A DNA stretch of 64,000 bases from Chenopodium formosanum (taxonomy: Eukaryota > Streptophyta > Magnoliopsida > Caryophyllales > Amaranthaceae). A program made the translations under genes and the position numbers. Shown one piece after another: positions 1 through 10,165 of this stretch; position 1 is the first letter of the stretch, and each line of letters opens with the position of its first letter. The notes under the pieces are model-generated. The model made no database searches. It was not told the origin of the DNA and saw nothing but the letters and a program-made list of their open reading frames with translations. Where the stretch lies: NCBI GenBank assembly GCA_024500155.1, contig CM044871.1, positions 36,806,228 to 36,870,227 of the forward strand. The letters run 5' to 3'.

Positions 1-455
1 ACAATCAACAAACCACATCTTGGAATATAACTCTTGAAAGCAATCCACCGTGGAAATTTGCCAATGCTATGCGACAATCATTTTAGGAAAATATTTCTAC
101 AATTGACAATCTGTGTCTTGGAACATTTTGCCAAAAAAGAGTCGATCGACAATCTACTTCGGGAAAATTTGCCACTTGCTGAAATGAATGACAATCCACG
201 TTGAGGAACTTTTATCATAGGGAACTAGGTGTATGAAAATCCAATCTCGGAATACATGCTAGCGATGACAATCCAAATTTTGGAAAAATTTGCCAAACAG
301 AGAAGGAGCACGACAATCCACGCTTGGAAACTTTGCCAGAGATGACAATTCAATCATGGAAAAATTTTCATTTAAGAAGAATGCGCGACAATCCACTTTT
401 GGAATTATTGTCAGTTGGGGATGACAATCCAATCTTGGAAAAAATATCGTATAAG
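1..455. repeat. Degenerate tandem repeat, about 33-45 bp period
   Basis: Units start with GACAATCCA and continue with a TTGGAAA-like and often a TTTGCCA-like segment. The clearest starts are at about 266, 312, 344, 387 and 423, with more degenerate ones upstream. Unit length varies and divergence is high. It lies inside the 3' non-coding part of Ogre-like copy A, a place where Tat/Ogre elements often carry tandem repeats. The 79-residue minus-strand frame across it, with recurring LDCH/VDCR peptides, is a by-product of the repeat. Confidence 0.7.
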
Positions 456-2420
456 TGCTTGCTTTTGAACCGATGCCTTGGTGCTTGTAATGAGCCAATG
501 CTTATGCGCTTAAGCTATGTGAGAGGATCGTCATCAGGTCAATCACTTACTACAATTGTAATCGAGCCAACTACTAATCATGTCAATTTTCTTATAGGGG
601 CTATCAAGGAACCCATTCAATTAATATGACCGCCGTCAGGCTGATCGACAATCAAATATGATTGCAATCAAGTTGACTCTAGTTGATTTGCTAAGTTGTT
701 TGCGTCCTTTTGCTTCAAACCTTTTGTAAAGCTTACCCGTCCGTCTAGGACTTAGTGTACCTGCATTTACATTTTGGACTATAGGACTTTGCTCATGTAA
801 TTAAGGTTGACCTAAGACTTAGTGTTGCTTGACTCATTGACTTGACACAACTCAAGGTATAAACTTGACTTAATGATGACCCACTTCGTGTAACTCGTGT
901 GTGCGTAGTTTTAACTCATGAAACTCGATATGTACATAACTCGAAATGTAGAAAAACAAAAATTTCCGTCATTTTTGTGGAGGGTATCGACTTTCTCCCG
1001 AAAAAGAAAGACGCGAAAAAAGAAAGAAGCAAAGTTTTTGAAGGTGCATGTTGAATGAGCTTAATCCGTTAACGTTGTCTCTCATAAAACAAGGATTGTA
1101 ACATCTTAGACTATTCTAGTTGACTTGATAATGAATGTATTTAGGTAACTTAGGCGCGGAGGCTAAGTACTTCATACTTTGTGATGAAATTATGATTGAT
1201 CTTGATATGACAAGGTATGCTTCAGCGTTGTGTTAAGATTTCATGACAAAGAGTCTTAAGGGAAGTATATTTGGTCATGTATCTGTGATGTGTGTGATAG
1301 TGACACTAAATTAGGCCGCAAGGGCTAAGTGTGCGGAAAAATATATTGAAAAGAGTCAAATGGTGGTGACTCTTAGGTTGGGTTGGCTAATAATGTTGGG
1401 ATCAAGCCCCCAAGTCTAGCTCTAAGTAGATAGGGATGAGAAAAGGGGATCCCTTGATATGATCATAGTGTGAGTATGTGAATGTGAATATATATGCATG
1501 TTTATTATGGCCTCACCTCGTAGCTCTAGCCAAACCTCGCACAAGTGTGTATACCTCAAAAAGGTCTTTTTAAGGGGTGTAACGTGGTTAGGCTAAAGGT
1601 TTGAAGAAGGGAATAAAGACTCAACACCCTGTATAAGCCTCCAAGGTGTGCAACCCTTCTTTTGAATCTTTATATTTTTATGCATGAGGCTTTCAACTCT
1701 TTTTTAGCTCTCTTTTCTCTTTTTTTTTTGTTTATATTTTTCTCTCTCTTTTGCTTTAGCATTTATTTTATTTTTATAAGTGTGGGAAATCCCGATCATG
1801 CGGTCTATCACTTACTTGGCATTCCTGTTTCTCAGGCACGGTGCCGAGCACTCGACAAGAGACGCAATCAGAGACGTGTTCATATCAAAGACATGTTCAT
1901 GTCAAAGACATTGGAACACTTTCCCTTTTGTACACTTTTATTTTATTTTTTTTTGCTATTTTAAACTTTTGATACACTTAAGCTTTTGTTCTTTGAAAAT
2001 TGCATAAGTTGCACACCAGCCCATCCCAAGGTTAGGTAGATGTGGGTCGAAGAAAGAAAAGGTTTATCGTTAAACGAGGCTCTAAGTGGTTTATCAAGAA
2101 CGGATTGTATATTTGAAGGGTGAAAGGTAATATGATGTGGCTACAAGGGGTGCCTCAAATAATTGGTATACCTTATGCATAGCTTGGCATTTTTTTATCT
2201 TTTATTTTTTTTTTTGGCAATGCTATGATCATATGCAAGGAAATAAATGTTCATTTTATTTAAAAAGGAGAAGGGTAAAAATAAAACTCTAAGAAATAAA
2301 TTCAAGAAGGATGACGGGTGCCGATGCTAGACTTATTGGGGAAAGGTTTGAAAAAAAAAGAAGAAAGCATGAAATCTTGTTGAAGAAGCTTGCCTTGTGC
2401 ATTTGTTTCATCATTACCCT
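1..2420 (-). mobile_element. Tat/Ogre-like Ty3/gypsy copy A, 3' internal non-coding region (partial)
   Basis: This stretch is collinear with 6.3-8.1 kb of copy B. Shared landmarks are the run 'actttctcccgaaaaa' (about 990 and 6460), 'gggatcaagcccccaag' (about 1399 and 7150) and a block around 'gatcatgcggtc' with 'tttctcaggca' (about 1795 and 7530). In copy B this region lies between gag and the polypurine tract, so here too it should be the 3' untranslated part of a minus-strand element. I see no coding sequence: the short frames, including a hydrophobic one at 1662-1964, are AT-rich shadows. The left end is cut by the window. Confidence 0.7.
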
Positions 2421-3590
2421 TATTTTTTTTGTTTGTCAATCACACGACTCAAAATCTATTCAACATTCATGGATGGAAGAAGGTAGGAAGAATGAAGGTA
2501 GTGATATGGAGAAAGCGTGTAGATAATTGAAAGATGATGAATATGGAGAGATATGAAAAAATTAGGAATAGAATGTACCTCCAACTCAAATGACGGAAAA
2601 AACCGACTCATGCATGAACCTAAGACATGGTCATGGTGTGAAAAGAGTATGTACAAAGTGTGTTCTAAGACTAGTGATTATAGGTGACATGTTAAGACTC
2701 GTGTCATGACCATGTGGCCAGACTACCTGACAAGACTCAAGCAAAGACTAAGTTAAGACCTCACATATATGCATTAAACTGGACATGTTGTAGTTTTTTA
2801 GTCATAACTTTTGATCTATGACTCTGATTGGGATGAAACCAGAGCCAAATTAAAGATACAATTTGGGGCTATAGATTCATAGGTGTACGACTTGTAGTTC
2901 TTTCTAGAACTCTGGCAATGACCAAAAAAAGTCGACACTTGTGCAGTATACGGGGAAAAAATCCGAGTTGACTCAAAGGGACTATGACTCGATTTTAAGT
3001 TTATTTTTTTAGTTCAAATTAATAAAATCAATTAATTAAGTAAAGTCCCTTAGACATTATTTAGTTTATTATGACTTATTTCCAATCACAAGTCAAACCA
3101 AACGGTTAGTTTAGTCACATAATAAGTATGCACAAGTAAGAGATGCATAAGTAGTCAAGTAGTCAAAACATGATGCAATGAGTTTGCAACCTAACCATGG
3201 CTCTAGTTCTCTAAAGTTCAGGATATTGGTTAGTCAAAGAGGGACCATGGTTATGAGTCCGTATGCACAGCGCAAAAGCCTTAACTTTGGAAGGGTTGGC
3301 GCGAGTGGATGGGACCCTGCGAGTTAAAAACTCGCTTCCATGGTTTGGTGAATTCAACATTCTCGGATGTACCCTTTGTTCTGCGTTCAATCAAGTAGAT
3401 GGAGCATGAATTACCAGAATGTTATGTCCATATGTAGAACACATATGGGATTCTGAAAAGTGAGAAAAACTCAATAAGGAAGTACGATCGAACAAACAGT
3501 GCTAGAACTGGTCAAAATTAGAACTCATATTTCTTGCTCGGTATTGGAAGAACACAGCTATAGGGCGTCGTTTAAAGTGCGCCTACGTTA
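2421..3590 (-). other. Copy A leader region, gag missing
   Basis: On its left this segment follows sequence matching the end of copy B's gag. From about 2520 it matches sequence just upstream of copy B's gag start; compare 'gataattgaaagatgatga' here with the related run at about 9247. The gag of about 1.1 kb is therefore replaced by roughly 100 bp. Further right, 'gactcatgcatgaacctaag' at about 2604 has a related run in copy B at about 9480. No gene is visible. The primer site and the exact LTR end could not be located. Confidence 0.55.
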
Positions 3591-5602
3591 AGAATGTGGT
3601 GAATATGCTAGGAACTCATAGGAAGTGGGAATTGACATAATACGATTAGGGACAAGGAAAGTAGGGAGACGCCAACAAGTTTTTAAGGAACTTGTAAACC
3701 GTTCACGGATCATAAAAGGTAACCACAAAAAATGGACAATGAAGGCAACAACGATTGACCCGTGAAGGTTACACCCCATTCATAATCCATGAGATTACTA
3801 ACTCCATATGGTTCGGAACCACAAAAGGAGGATCGGGGATGATGGTACAAAGTGAGACATGGAGTCACATTTGCCCGTATTGGCCTGTACTCGATTCTTA
3901 TAGTGAAAAGTGAATCCTGCGATCTCAAAGGCGTACAAACAAAATATTCAATTTGGTCCAAACTATTATTAGGCTAAACTGGTTAAATATTAATCCAACA
4001 CATAATTCTAAAATATTTTTGATCACTTGAATTAAATAACAAGATTAAAAAGGAACCTAAACCGGTTGTCCAAATTATCTTATTAGGCTTGATTTTCAAA
4101 TACATATTCCCTTTAACATGCAATATGGTGATAAAAAAAATAATAATAAAATAAACATCAATATTAGAATCAATTTAACAATAATAGCGTTAGTCAAATC
4201 AAATATAAATAAACTTAATCATGATACTAGCAATAAGAATAAAAATAAGAGTAATTAGTGATTAGTTACTCACTTTCCGCATTTCTTTGAATTGCTACAT
4301 CATAAATAAACTATTAGTAACTTCAATAAAAATATAAATCAAATTGAAACAATTAAATTAAATAAAAATTAGATTTTATTGGATCCAAACCCTAAGTTAA
4401 TTATAACTTTCACGCCTCGGTATAAGTATAGAAATTCGGGTATTGTATAGACTCCTTGGAGTGCTTAGGGGAAGTATTATGAGAGAATAGGGTGGCTAGA
4501 ATTTAGGCTAAATAGGGAGAAGAGAATTATTTTTTATCAAGATTCTTGATCCTTGAAAAAGGGAAGATATGACTTCTATTTATAAGGAAAAAAAAGGGTC
4601 GAAGAATCAAGAAAAGATAAGAATTCGAATCGGTTAAAACTCTTGCAATAGAAAGCAGTTTTTGCGGTTTTTGTTTTTATCATATCTTTTGATCCAGAAA
4701 GCGGAATAAGATAAATAAGTTTGAAAGCCCTTGAAATATACTTTCTAACACAATTGGAATCAAATTATAATATTTTGTAGAATAAAAGATATGACTGAAA
4801 TAGTGAGACGGTGTTAGTTTTGTATAGAGTTTGACATTTTATTTTTATCTTTTCCGTTATAGCTTGGAATTGATATTATAATATATCATTTGAAAGATAA
4901 TTTCAAAGTCTATTCAACCATATGAAATTTGGATAAATAATATGGGACACGAAAATCATATTTGACTCTCTTTGAACGTCTTTTAATTCGGAAAAAAATA
5001 GGATTTTCAAAAAGAAAAGTTTTATTCAATTTCAAACGTCTCTTTAATCTTATCTTTTCAAAAAGGATAAATAAGATCATTTAGAAACTGATAGAAGCTT
5101 CCAATTAATCCTAATTTATTTAGGAATGAGATTAAATAATTTGGACCCTCCACATGATCATTGGGTCATAGGTAAGGTGGGCTTAGGTTCGGTTTGGGCT
5201 CAGTTTAATATTTTTTTCATAACTTATTCGTTATAAATTGGATTTGGGCTTATAATATATTGTTGGAGAGATATTTTCAATCCCCATCCAACTATTTAAT
5301 CATTGAACCCGGATAATGGAACAAAATAAAATGGAATAAATGTTTTTATAAAAAGGATACGAAATGAATGATTTTAAAGGACACAAAATGAATTATATTG
5401 GGTTTAAAGGCACGAAAAGAGGAAAATTAGTGAAGGTTTGCGGAAATGGGCTAGGAATTGGGTTGGTTTATGAAATGAAAATATGGATTTGAATATGGAT
5501 TTAAGCAATCCATTGATTAAGTACTAAACCCGACCAATAATGGCGGTGAAAGGTTGCTCATCATCGTGTTTGGTTTTGGGGAGACATTTTTAGGTGTCTA
5601 TA
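3590..5602 (-). repeat. Ogre-like LTR shared by copies A and B
   Basis: On the minus strand this LTR begins with the TGTAGACACC-type end (here TATAGACACC, at 5602) and runs to about 3590. It matches the LTR at 61.6-63.6 kb along its length, including 'acaagtttttaaggaact', 'cgattgacccgtgaaggtt' and 'accctccacatgatcattg'. A polypurine tract abuts it on the right, so it is the 3' LTR of copy B. Copy A leader sequence follows on the left, so it also stands as the 5' LTR of copy A. No genes are inside. The left boundary is uncertain by about 100 bp. Confidence 0.75.
4577..4584 (-). promoter_or_regulatory. Putative TATA box in the Ogre-like LTR
   Basis: Reads TATAAATA on the minus strand, inside the LTR and in the orientation of the element. 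The LTR D copy has the same box at 20112-20119. It would drive genomic RNA of the element. The start site was not mapped. Confidence 0.5.
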
Positions 5603-5620
5603 GAAGCCCCCACTTTGACT
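5603..5620 (-). promoter_or_regulatory. Polypurine tract of Ogre-like copy B
   Basis: On the minus strand AAAGTGGGGGCTTC lies directly before the LTR start. The same tract and spacing recur at 63626-63643. It is the expected plus-strand primer site for reverse transcription. Confidence 0.75.
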
Positions 5621-5809
5621 AAGTTTGTAGAAACGTTAGTTTCAAAAAGTATAGTCAAAGTAGTCGATAGGGACGAAGAATGATTTAAGACGTTATGCGA
5701 TCCTAAATCACTCTATATACTCTGATACCTGCAGAAAAATGTTAGCTCTACAGATAAAAGAGTAAAGGGATAGAATGCTTATCTAACACCAGTTTATCGG
5801 TGACAAATG

Positions 5810-6115
5810 AGTTTGGTAGCTTCCTATGCTTGAAGGAATCCACCGGATGACGTTTGTTGAAATGTTTTCCATGCCTGAGGAAAGCAGGCTGACGAGTTTG
5901 GTAGCTTTCTAAGCTTGAAAAAGTCTACCAAATGATACTTCCCATGCTTGTAGAAAGTCAGCATATGAGTTTAGTGGCTTTCTATGCTTGAAGAAATCCA
6001 CCGGATAATACTTTCCATGCTTGTGGAAAGTCTACATATGAATTTGGCGGCTTTCTATGATTGAAGAAATCCACCAGATAACACTTTCCATGCTTAAGGA
6101 AAGACTTGTCTGATT
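5810..6115. repeat. 73-bp tandem repeat, about 4 copies
   Basis: Units begin at about 5810, 5895, 5968 and 6041 with a GAGTTTGGTAGCTTTCTA-like start. Each also carries GCTTGAAGAAATCCACC- and CTTTCCATGCTTG-like segments. The third unit counts to 73 bp; the first is longer, about 85 bp. The same family recurs in another Ogre-like copy at 63830-64000, so the repeat belongs to the element's 3' region and is not a local accident. Confidence 0.85.
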
Positions 6116-6123
6116 TTGGCAGG

Positions 6124-6247
6124 TTAGATTGTCCCCAAACGTGGGCTGTAGTTGGTTCGCTTCTCCCCAAACGTGGGCTGTAAATGATTCACTTGTCCCC
6201 GAACGTGGGCTGTAGATTGTCCGCTTGTCCCCGAACATGTGCTGTAA
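6124..6247. repeat. About 33-bp tandem repeat, 3-4 copies
   Basis: The core GTCCCCAAACGTGGGCTGTA (or close variants) recurs at about 6131, 6163, 6196 and 6228. It follows the 73-bp array directly, so copy B carries two unrelated short arrays side by side in its 3' non-coding region. Confidence 0.8.
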
Positions 6248-8116
6248 TATAGACTTGCAAAATAAAATTTGCCATGGGACTTGTATATACTATGATTGAC
6301 TCGACCAACTGACTTAACCAAGCTTGACTTGACATGACATGACATGTGTATACCTTGTGGTTGTGTGTGTATATGGTGTGTGTGTGCAAACAAAACCAAC
6401 AGAAAATGCAAAAGCAAAAATTTTCCATCATTTTTGTCATGAGACGAGTGGAAGGTACGGACTTTCTCCCGAAAAAAAAGACGTGAAAATTAAATTTTTG
6501 TATTTGAACTTCCCTAAATAAAAATTTTGAAAATTTTTTTGAACTTTCCCAAAAGAAAATAATGAAAAAGGGAAGAAGTTTTGAACTTCCTCATTGAGCA
6601 AGACAAAATGAATCATATGGATTGAATTGCTTGTCTTGAAATTCATGTATGCATGATGCATAGGCTAGGAGGCTAAGGAAAATTACATCATGTGACACGA
6701 TAGATGAATGAATTGAACTTAGGTCAAGGAGCTAAGAATCATATATGGTGTAAAGAAACGATCTTGAATGTCACTTAGGTCTATAAGCTAAGCACGTATA
6801 TAGATGAAGTGATTATTTAGTATTACATAATGAATGTTGCTTAGGTCAAGGAGCTAATGACGATATGCGATGCATGAAACAATGAATTTTGCTCAAGTCA
6901 GGAAGCTAAGCAAGTATACAATGTTTCTTCTAATGAATGTTGTCTTGAAAGATGATGAAGCATGCACAATGTTGAACAAGATTTCATGAAAAAGGGTTCT
7001 TAAAGAGAAAGATCATATGGATATGGATATGGATGTGTGAGTGAAGTGTGTGAATGTGATACTAAGGCTGGCTGCAAAGGCTATGGTGATGGAAATTTAT
7101 GTGAGAAGAGTCAAAATGGTGACTCTTTAGGATGGGTAGTCTAAATGATGTGGGATCAAGCCCCCAAGTCTAGATCTATATGGATAGGGTCATAGGATTA
7201 AGCATTGGATATTCTTTGACACGATTATTCATATGAATGTGGCCGCACCTCAATGTGAGGTTGCCTACGTATCCGTTAGGAATCAGGCCGAACATAGATC
7301 TAACCGAACTTTGCACAAGTGTGTGCACACCTCAAAGTGGTCTTTCAAGGGTTGTAAGGTGGTTAAGCTGAAGGTTTAAGGAAGAAAGGCATAAAAGGCT
7401 TAAGACCCAAGAGAAGCCCCCAAGATATGCAATTATGTATTAGACTTTGCAAGTTTTATTTTCAACATTTTTAGAATTTCATTTTCTTTTTTTTTCATTA
7501 TTTTGAATCAATGTAGGCAATCTCAGATCATGCGGTCCATTACTCACATAGAATTCATGTTTCTCAGGCATGGTACCAAGCACTCGATGAGAGACGCAAT
7601 TTGAGACGTGTTGATATCAAAGACATTGGAACACTTGCCTTTAGACATTGTTTTATTGTTGCTTTGCTGCTTTTTTGTTTACTTGCTTTTTGAATTTTAT
7701 ACAATTACACATCTTCCAATCTCAGGGTTAAGTGAATGTGGGTTGAAGAAATGTAGGCCAAACATTAGACGAGGCTCAAAGTGGTTGATGAAGAAATGGA
7801 ATGTGATTGAACGGTTAACAGGGAATGACAGGGTTCCAAAGGCGCCTCAAGTCATTGGTGTACCTTGTGTTTAGTTCGGTAATTGATTTTTTTTTAAACT
7901 TTTTTTTAGAATGAATGAAAATGCTTTGATCGAGATGTGAAAGAAATTTGCTCATTTTATTAATGGAAAGTGTGAACAAAACACATGAAACATATAAGAA
8001 TTCGAAATGGAAAACCTATGCTAGACATGAATGGGGGAATGGAGATGAATGATAAAGAAGAAAAAAAATAAATCATGAAATCTTGCACGAAGGATCTGCT
8101 ATGCGCCTTGTGTTCA
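6248..8116 (-). other. Copy B 3' non-coding region
   Basis: About 1.9 kb between the short tandem arrays and gag with no credible coding sequence. It is AT-rich and carries repeated phrases such as 'aggtcaaggagctaa'-like runs between about 6720 and 6910. It aligns with copy A at about 950-2420. In autonomous relatives, pol would lie between gag and this region. Confidence 0.6.
7241..7293 (-). other. Conserved block in the Ogre-like 3' region
   Basis: On the minus strand this block contains GGATACGTAGGCAACCTC followed by a GAGGTGCGGCC-like run. From memory, a GGATACGTAGGC motif recurs in Tat/Ogre-type elements of many plants; this was not checked. The central part is missing in copy A, where the flanks join at about 1510-1545. 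Function unknown. Confidence 0.45.
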
Positions 8117-9228
8117 TTACTTCTTGCCGCCTGGAGGGACAGGAAGTTTGTTTGCATCAACCAAGTCTTGAAAGACGTCCTTCAGATTCCAACATTGCTC
8201 CGTAGTGTGGCCCCTTCCTTGATGGTACTTGAAATGGGCATTGGGATTCCATTTGGCGCTCCTTTCTTCAGGTTTTAGCTCTGGAAATGGCCCAATAGGT
8301 GTGATCAAGCCTTGACTGTAAAGGCGATCAAAGGTCGCATAATAAGTCATTCCTAAAGGAGTGTAAGTTCTTTTCTTCTTGGGTAATGGAGTATCAAGAG
8401 CTAACACTTGATTGAGATTAACTTGGCTTATATTGTTGGTAGTATTTTCGTGCTTATAAGGCGAAGAAGAAGGGTGTCGTTCTTCTTTTTTTTCCAAGTG
8501 TTATTATTGTAACTACCAGCAGTCTTTATTAGCTCATCCTCGATATTGATGCCGATGTCGTATACAGCTTCGAAAGTGTTTAGTGGAAGAAATTAGAGAT
8601 GTTCCCTATACTTGTGAGTCAGATTTTGAATAAAGAGGCGAAACGTCTCTCTATCTTTAAAGGATCTACCAAGAGTGAAGCCGTTTCCCTCCACCTGTTT
8701 AGATAAGCGGTGAAGCCTTCATTCTCTTTCTGTTTGAGAATGGAGAGTTCACGTTCAGAAGTTTTAGTCTGAATGTTACACTTGTAACGATTCATGAAAC
8801 TATCGGTCACATCTTGCCAATTTGCCGTACGCTTGGCATCTAGGGAATAAAACCATGGTTGGCAAGCATGTTCAAAGGAGAGAGGGAACACCGTAGGGAA
8901 GAGTGTTATGTCCAATTCTTTTAAGAGCAATTGTTGCAGAGAACGCCTTCAAGTGGAATATTGGATAGTCAGTAGGCTTGAACTTTGGAATATCATAAGT
9001 GGAGAGCTTTTCAGGGATTTTGTCCTTCACATCTAAAGGAGTGGGAGGTCGTTCCACATAGGTGAAATCCTCAGAAATCTTGCTCATTTGCTCTTTGATC
9101 TTGTCCATTGCAGCCGTAGTAACATTGTTTTGCTCTACTATGTTGACTCTAGTAGTGAGTGCTTGCAATATGGTAGACATTGTTTCAATGGACTTGTTAA
9201 TGCTCTCAATATCTTCCTTAGTGGCCAT
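8117..9228 (-). pseudogene. gag: Tat/Ogre-like gag, broken
   Basis: Encodes a retrotransposon capsid precursor, split over at least three frames. It starts with ATG at 9228 (MATKEDIESINKS), and the first 60 residues look coiled-coil. The second part (8930-8619) holds the gag domain with the landmarks ACQPWFYSL, WQDVTDSFMNRYKCN and YLNRWRETASLL. The third part (8497-8117) holds a CCHC-like knuckle, but its first Cys is replaced (FKYHQGRGHTTEQCW) and it ends LPVPPGGKK-stop. Breaks lie near 8900 and 8550. There is no protease or RT downstream, so this copy could only move with proteins supplied in trans. The gag family is confident; the exact joins are not. Confidence 0.8.
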
Positions 9229-9840
9229 TGGGACAAATTGAAAGTAGTTTAAAGGTGATGAGTGATGTGGAGATGGTGAAGTTCTCTTCTAAGAGGTTGA
9301 TGCAGTAACGACTCAAACCGTACCAATCTACCCCTGCTCCTTGACCAAGTAATGTAAAATGAAATAAATTCACTTAATTGTTTGATTCATTTCTCAAGAT
9401 ATGAAAGGAAGGAAAAAAAGACATTGGAAAACAGGTGAGAAAACTCCACTCATTTTTTTATTATGACAAAAAAAGGGTGCATGAACCTAGTATACGGTCA
9501 TAAACGACCTGGTGCACGACTCGAGTCGGAACATAAAGAAAGTGTGTGGACTATACTTGACTCGTGAGTGATTAAGTGATGCTATAAGACTCGTGGTATG
9601 ATCAAATAGCACGAAAGACTAAAAGACAAACTATTAATTTTGTCCAATTTTAATGTTTATGCTATTTACTAGGTGAAAACGGTCCGTTGGCAATCATTAG
9701 TCATTAATAATATCAACAATCAAAGACAAAGAACACATGTTAAGGTTAGCACAAAAATCGATCACAAGAAAATAGGAAGAGGACTAGAATTCTAGAAGAA
9801 TTATTACTCATGGGTATAAAAAAATAAATCTCTAATAATA
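9229..9840 (-). other. Copy B leader and unresolved junction
   Basis: From 9229 to about 9620 the sequence parallels the copy A leader; 'gtgcatgaacctagtatacg' has a relative at about 2610. From about 9700 to 9840 I recognise nothing. This stretch is bounded by two copies of AATAATATCAACAA-like sequence, at about 9707 and 9832. The rest of copy B's 5' LTR and the Sirevirus 3' LTR should have been here and are missing. Confidence 0.5.
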
Positions 9841-9867
9841 TCAACAACTTTCGCCTCCAAGTTTGCT

Positions 9868-9887
9868 TCTTCTTTTCCCCCTTTTGG
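9868..9887 (-). promoter_or_regulatory. Sirevirus polypurine tract
   Basis: Minus strand: GCCAAAAGGGGGAAAAGAAG. This purine-rich stretch after the last ORF is typical of the 3' end of Sireviruses. The LTR that should follow within about 30 bp is missing after TGTTGA. Confidence 0.65.
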
Positions 9888-10165
9888 CATTATCAAAAAG
9901 TTCTGCTGTTTTAATTTTATTAAGCGTCTAGCCACAGCCCCACAAGCAATTCATCGAGTGTGGGACACTAAAGGCAGCGCTGCTAACTTCCCTTAAGTAA
10001 GTTCCACTTTCCTGCATCAATTTCATAATGCACAAATACACACATGTATAGGAAGTTCCAAAAGCATTCATTAAAACCAAAATAAAAATCCTTCTAAACA
10101 ACTTTTTACAAAACCAAAATAAAATTGTTCAGAAACTTAAAAACATAAACTGAAAATGTTCATGA

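Larger units (their letters stand above)
5603..9700 (-). mobile_element. Tat/Ogre-like Ty3/gypsy copy B, internal region
   Basis: Minus-strand order: leader (about 9700-9229), broken gag (9228-8117), long non-coding 3' region with tandem repeats (8116-5621), polypurine tract (5620-5603), LTR. There is no pol between gag and the 3' region. The 5' LTR is represented by 18380-18489, separated from the leader by a Sirevirus insertion and a deletion. The gag type, the TGTAGACACC LTR start, the tRNA-Arg-type primer site in the related copy at 18.9 kb and the repeat-rich 3' region all suit the Tat/Ogre lineage. Confidence 0.75.

Noticed and set aside
1662..2007. Small hydrophobic proteins
   Set aside because: T-rich low-complexity frames in retroelement 3' DNA; the matching region of copy B does not keep them.
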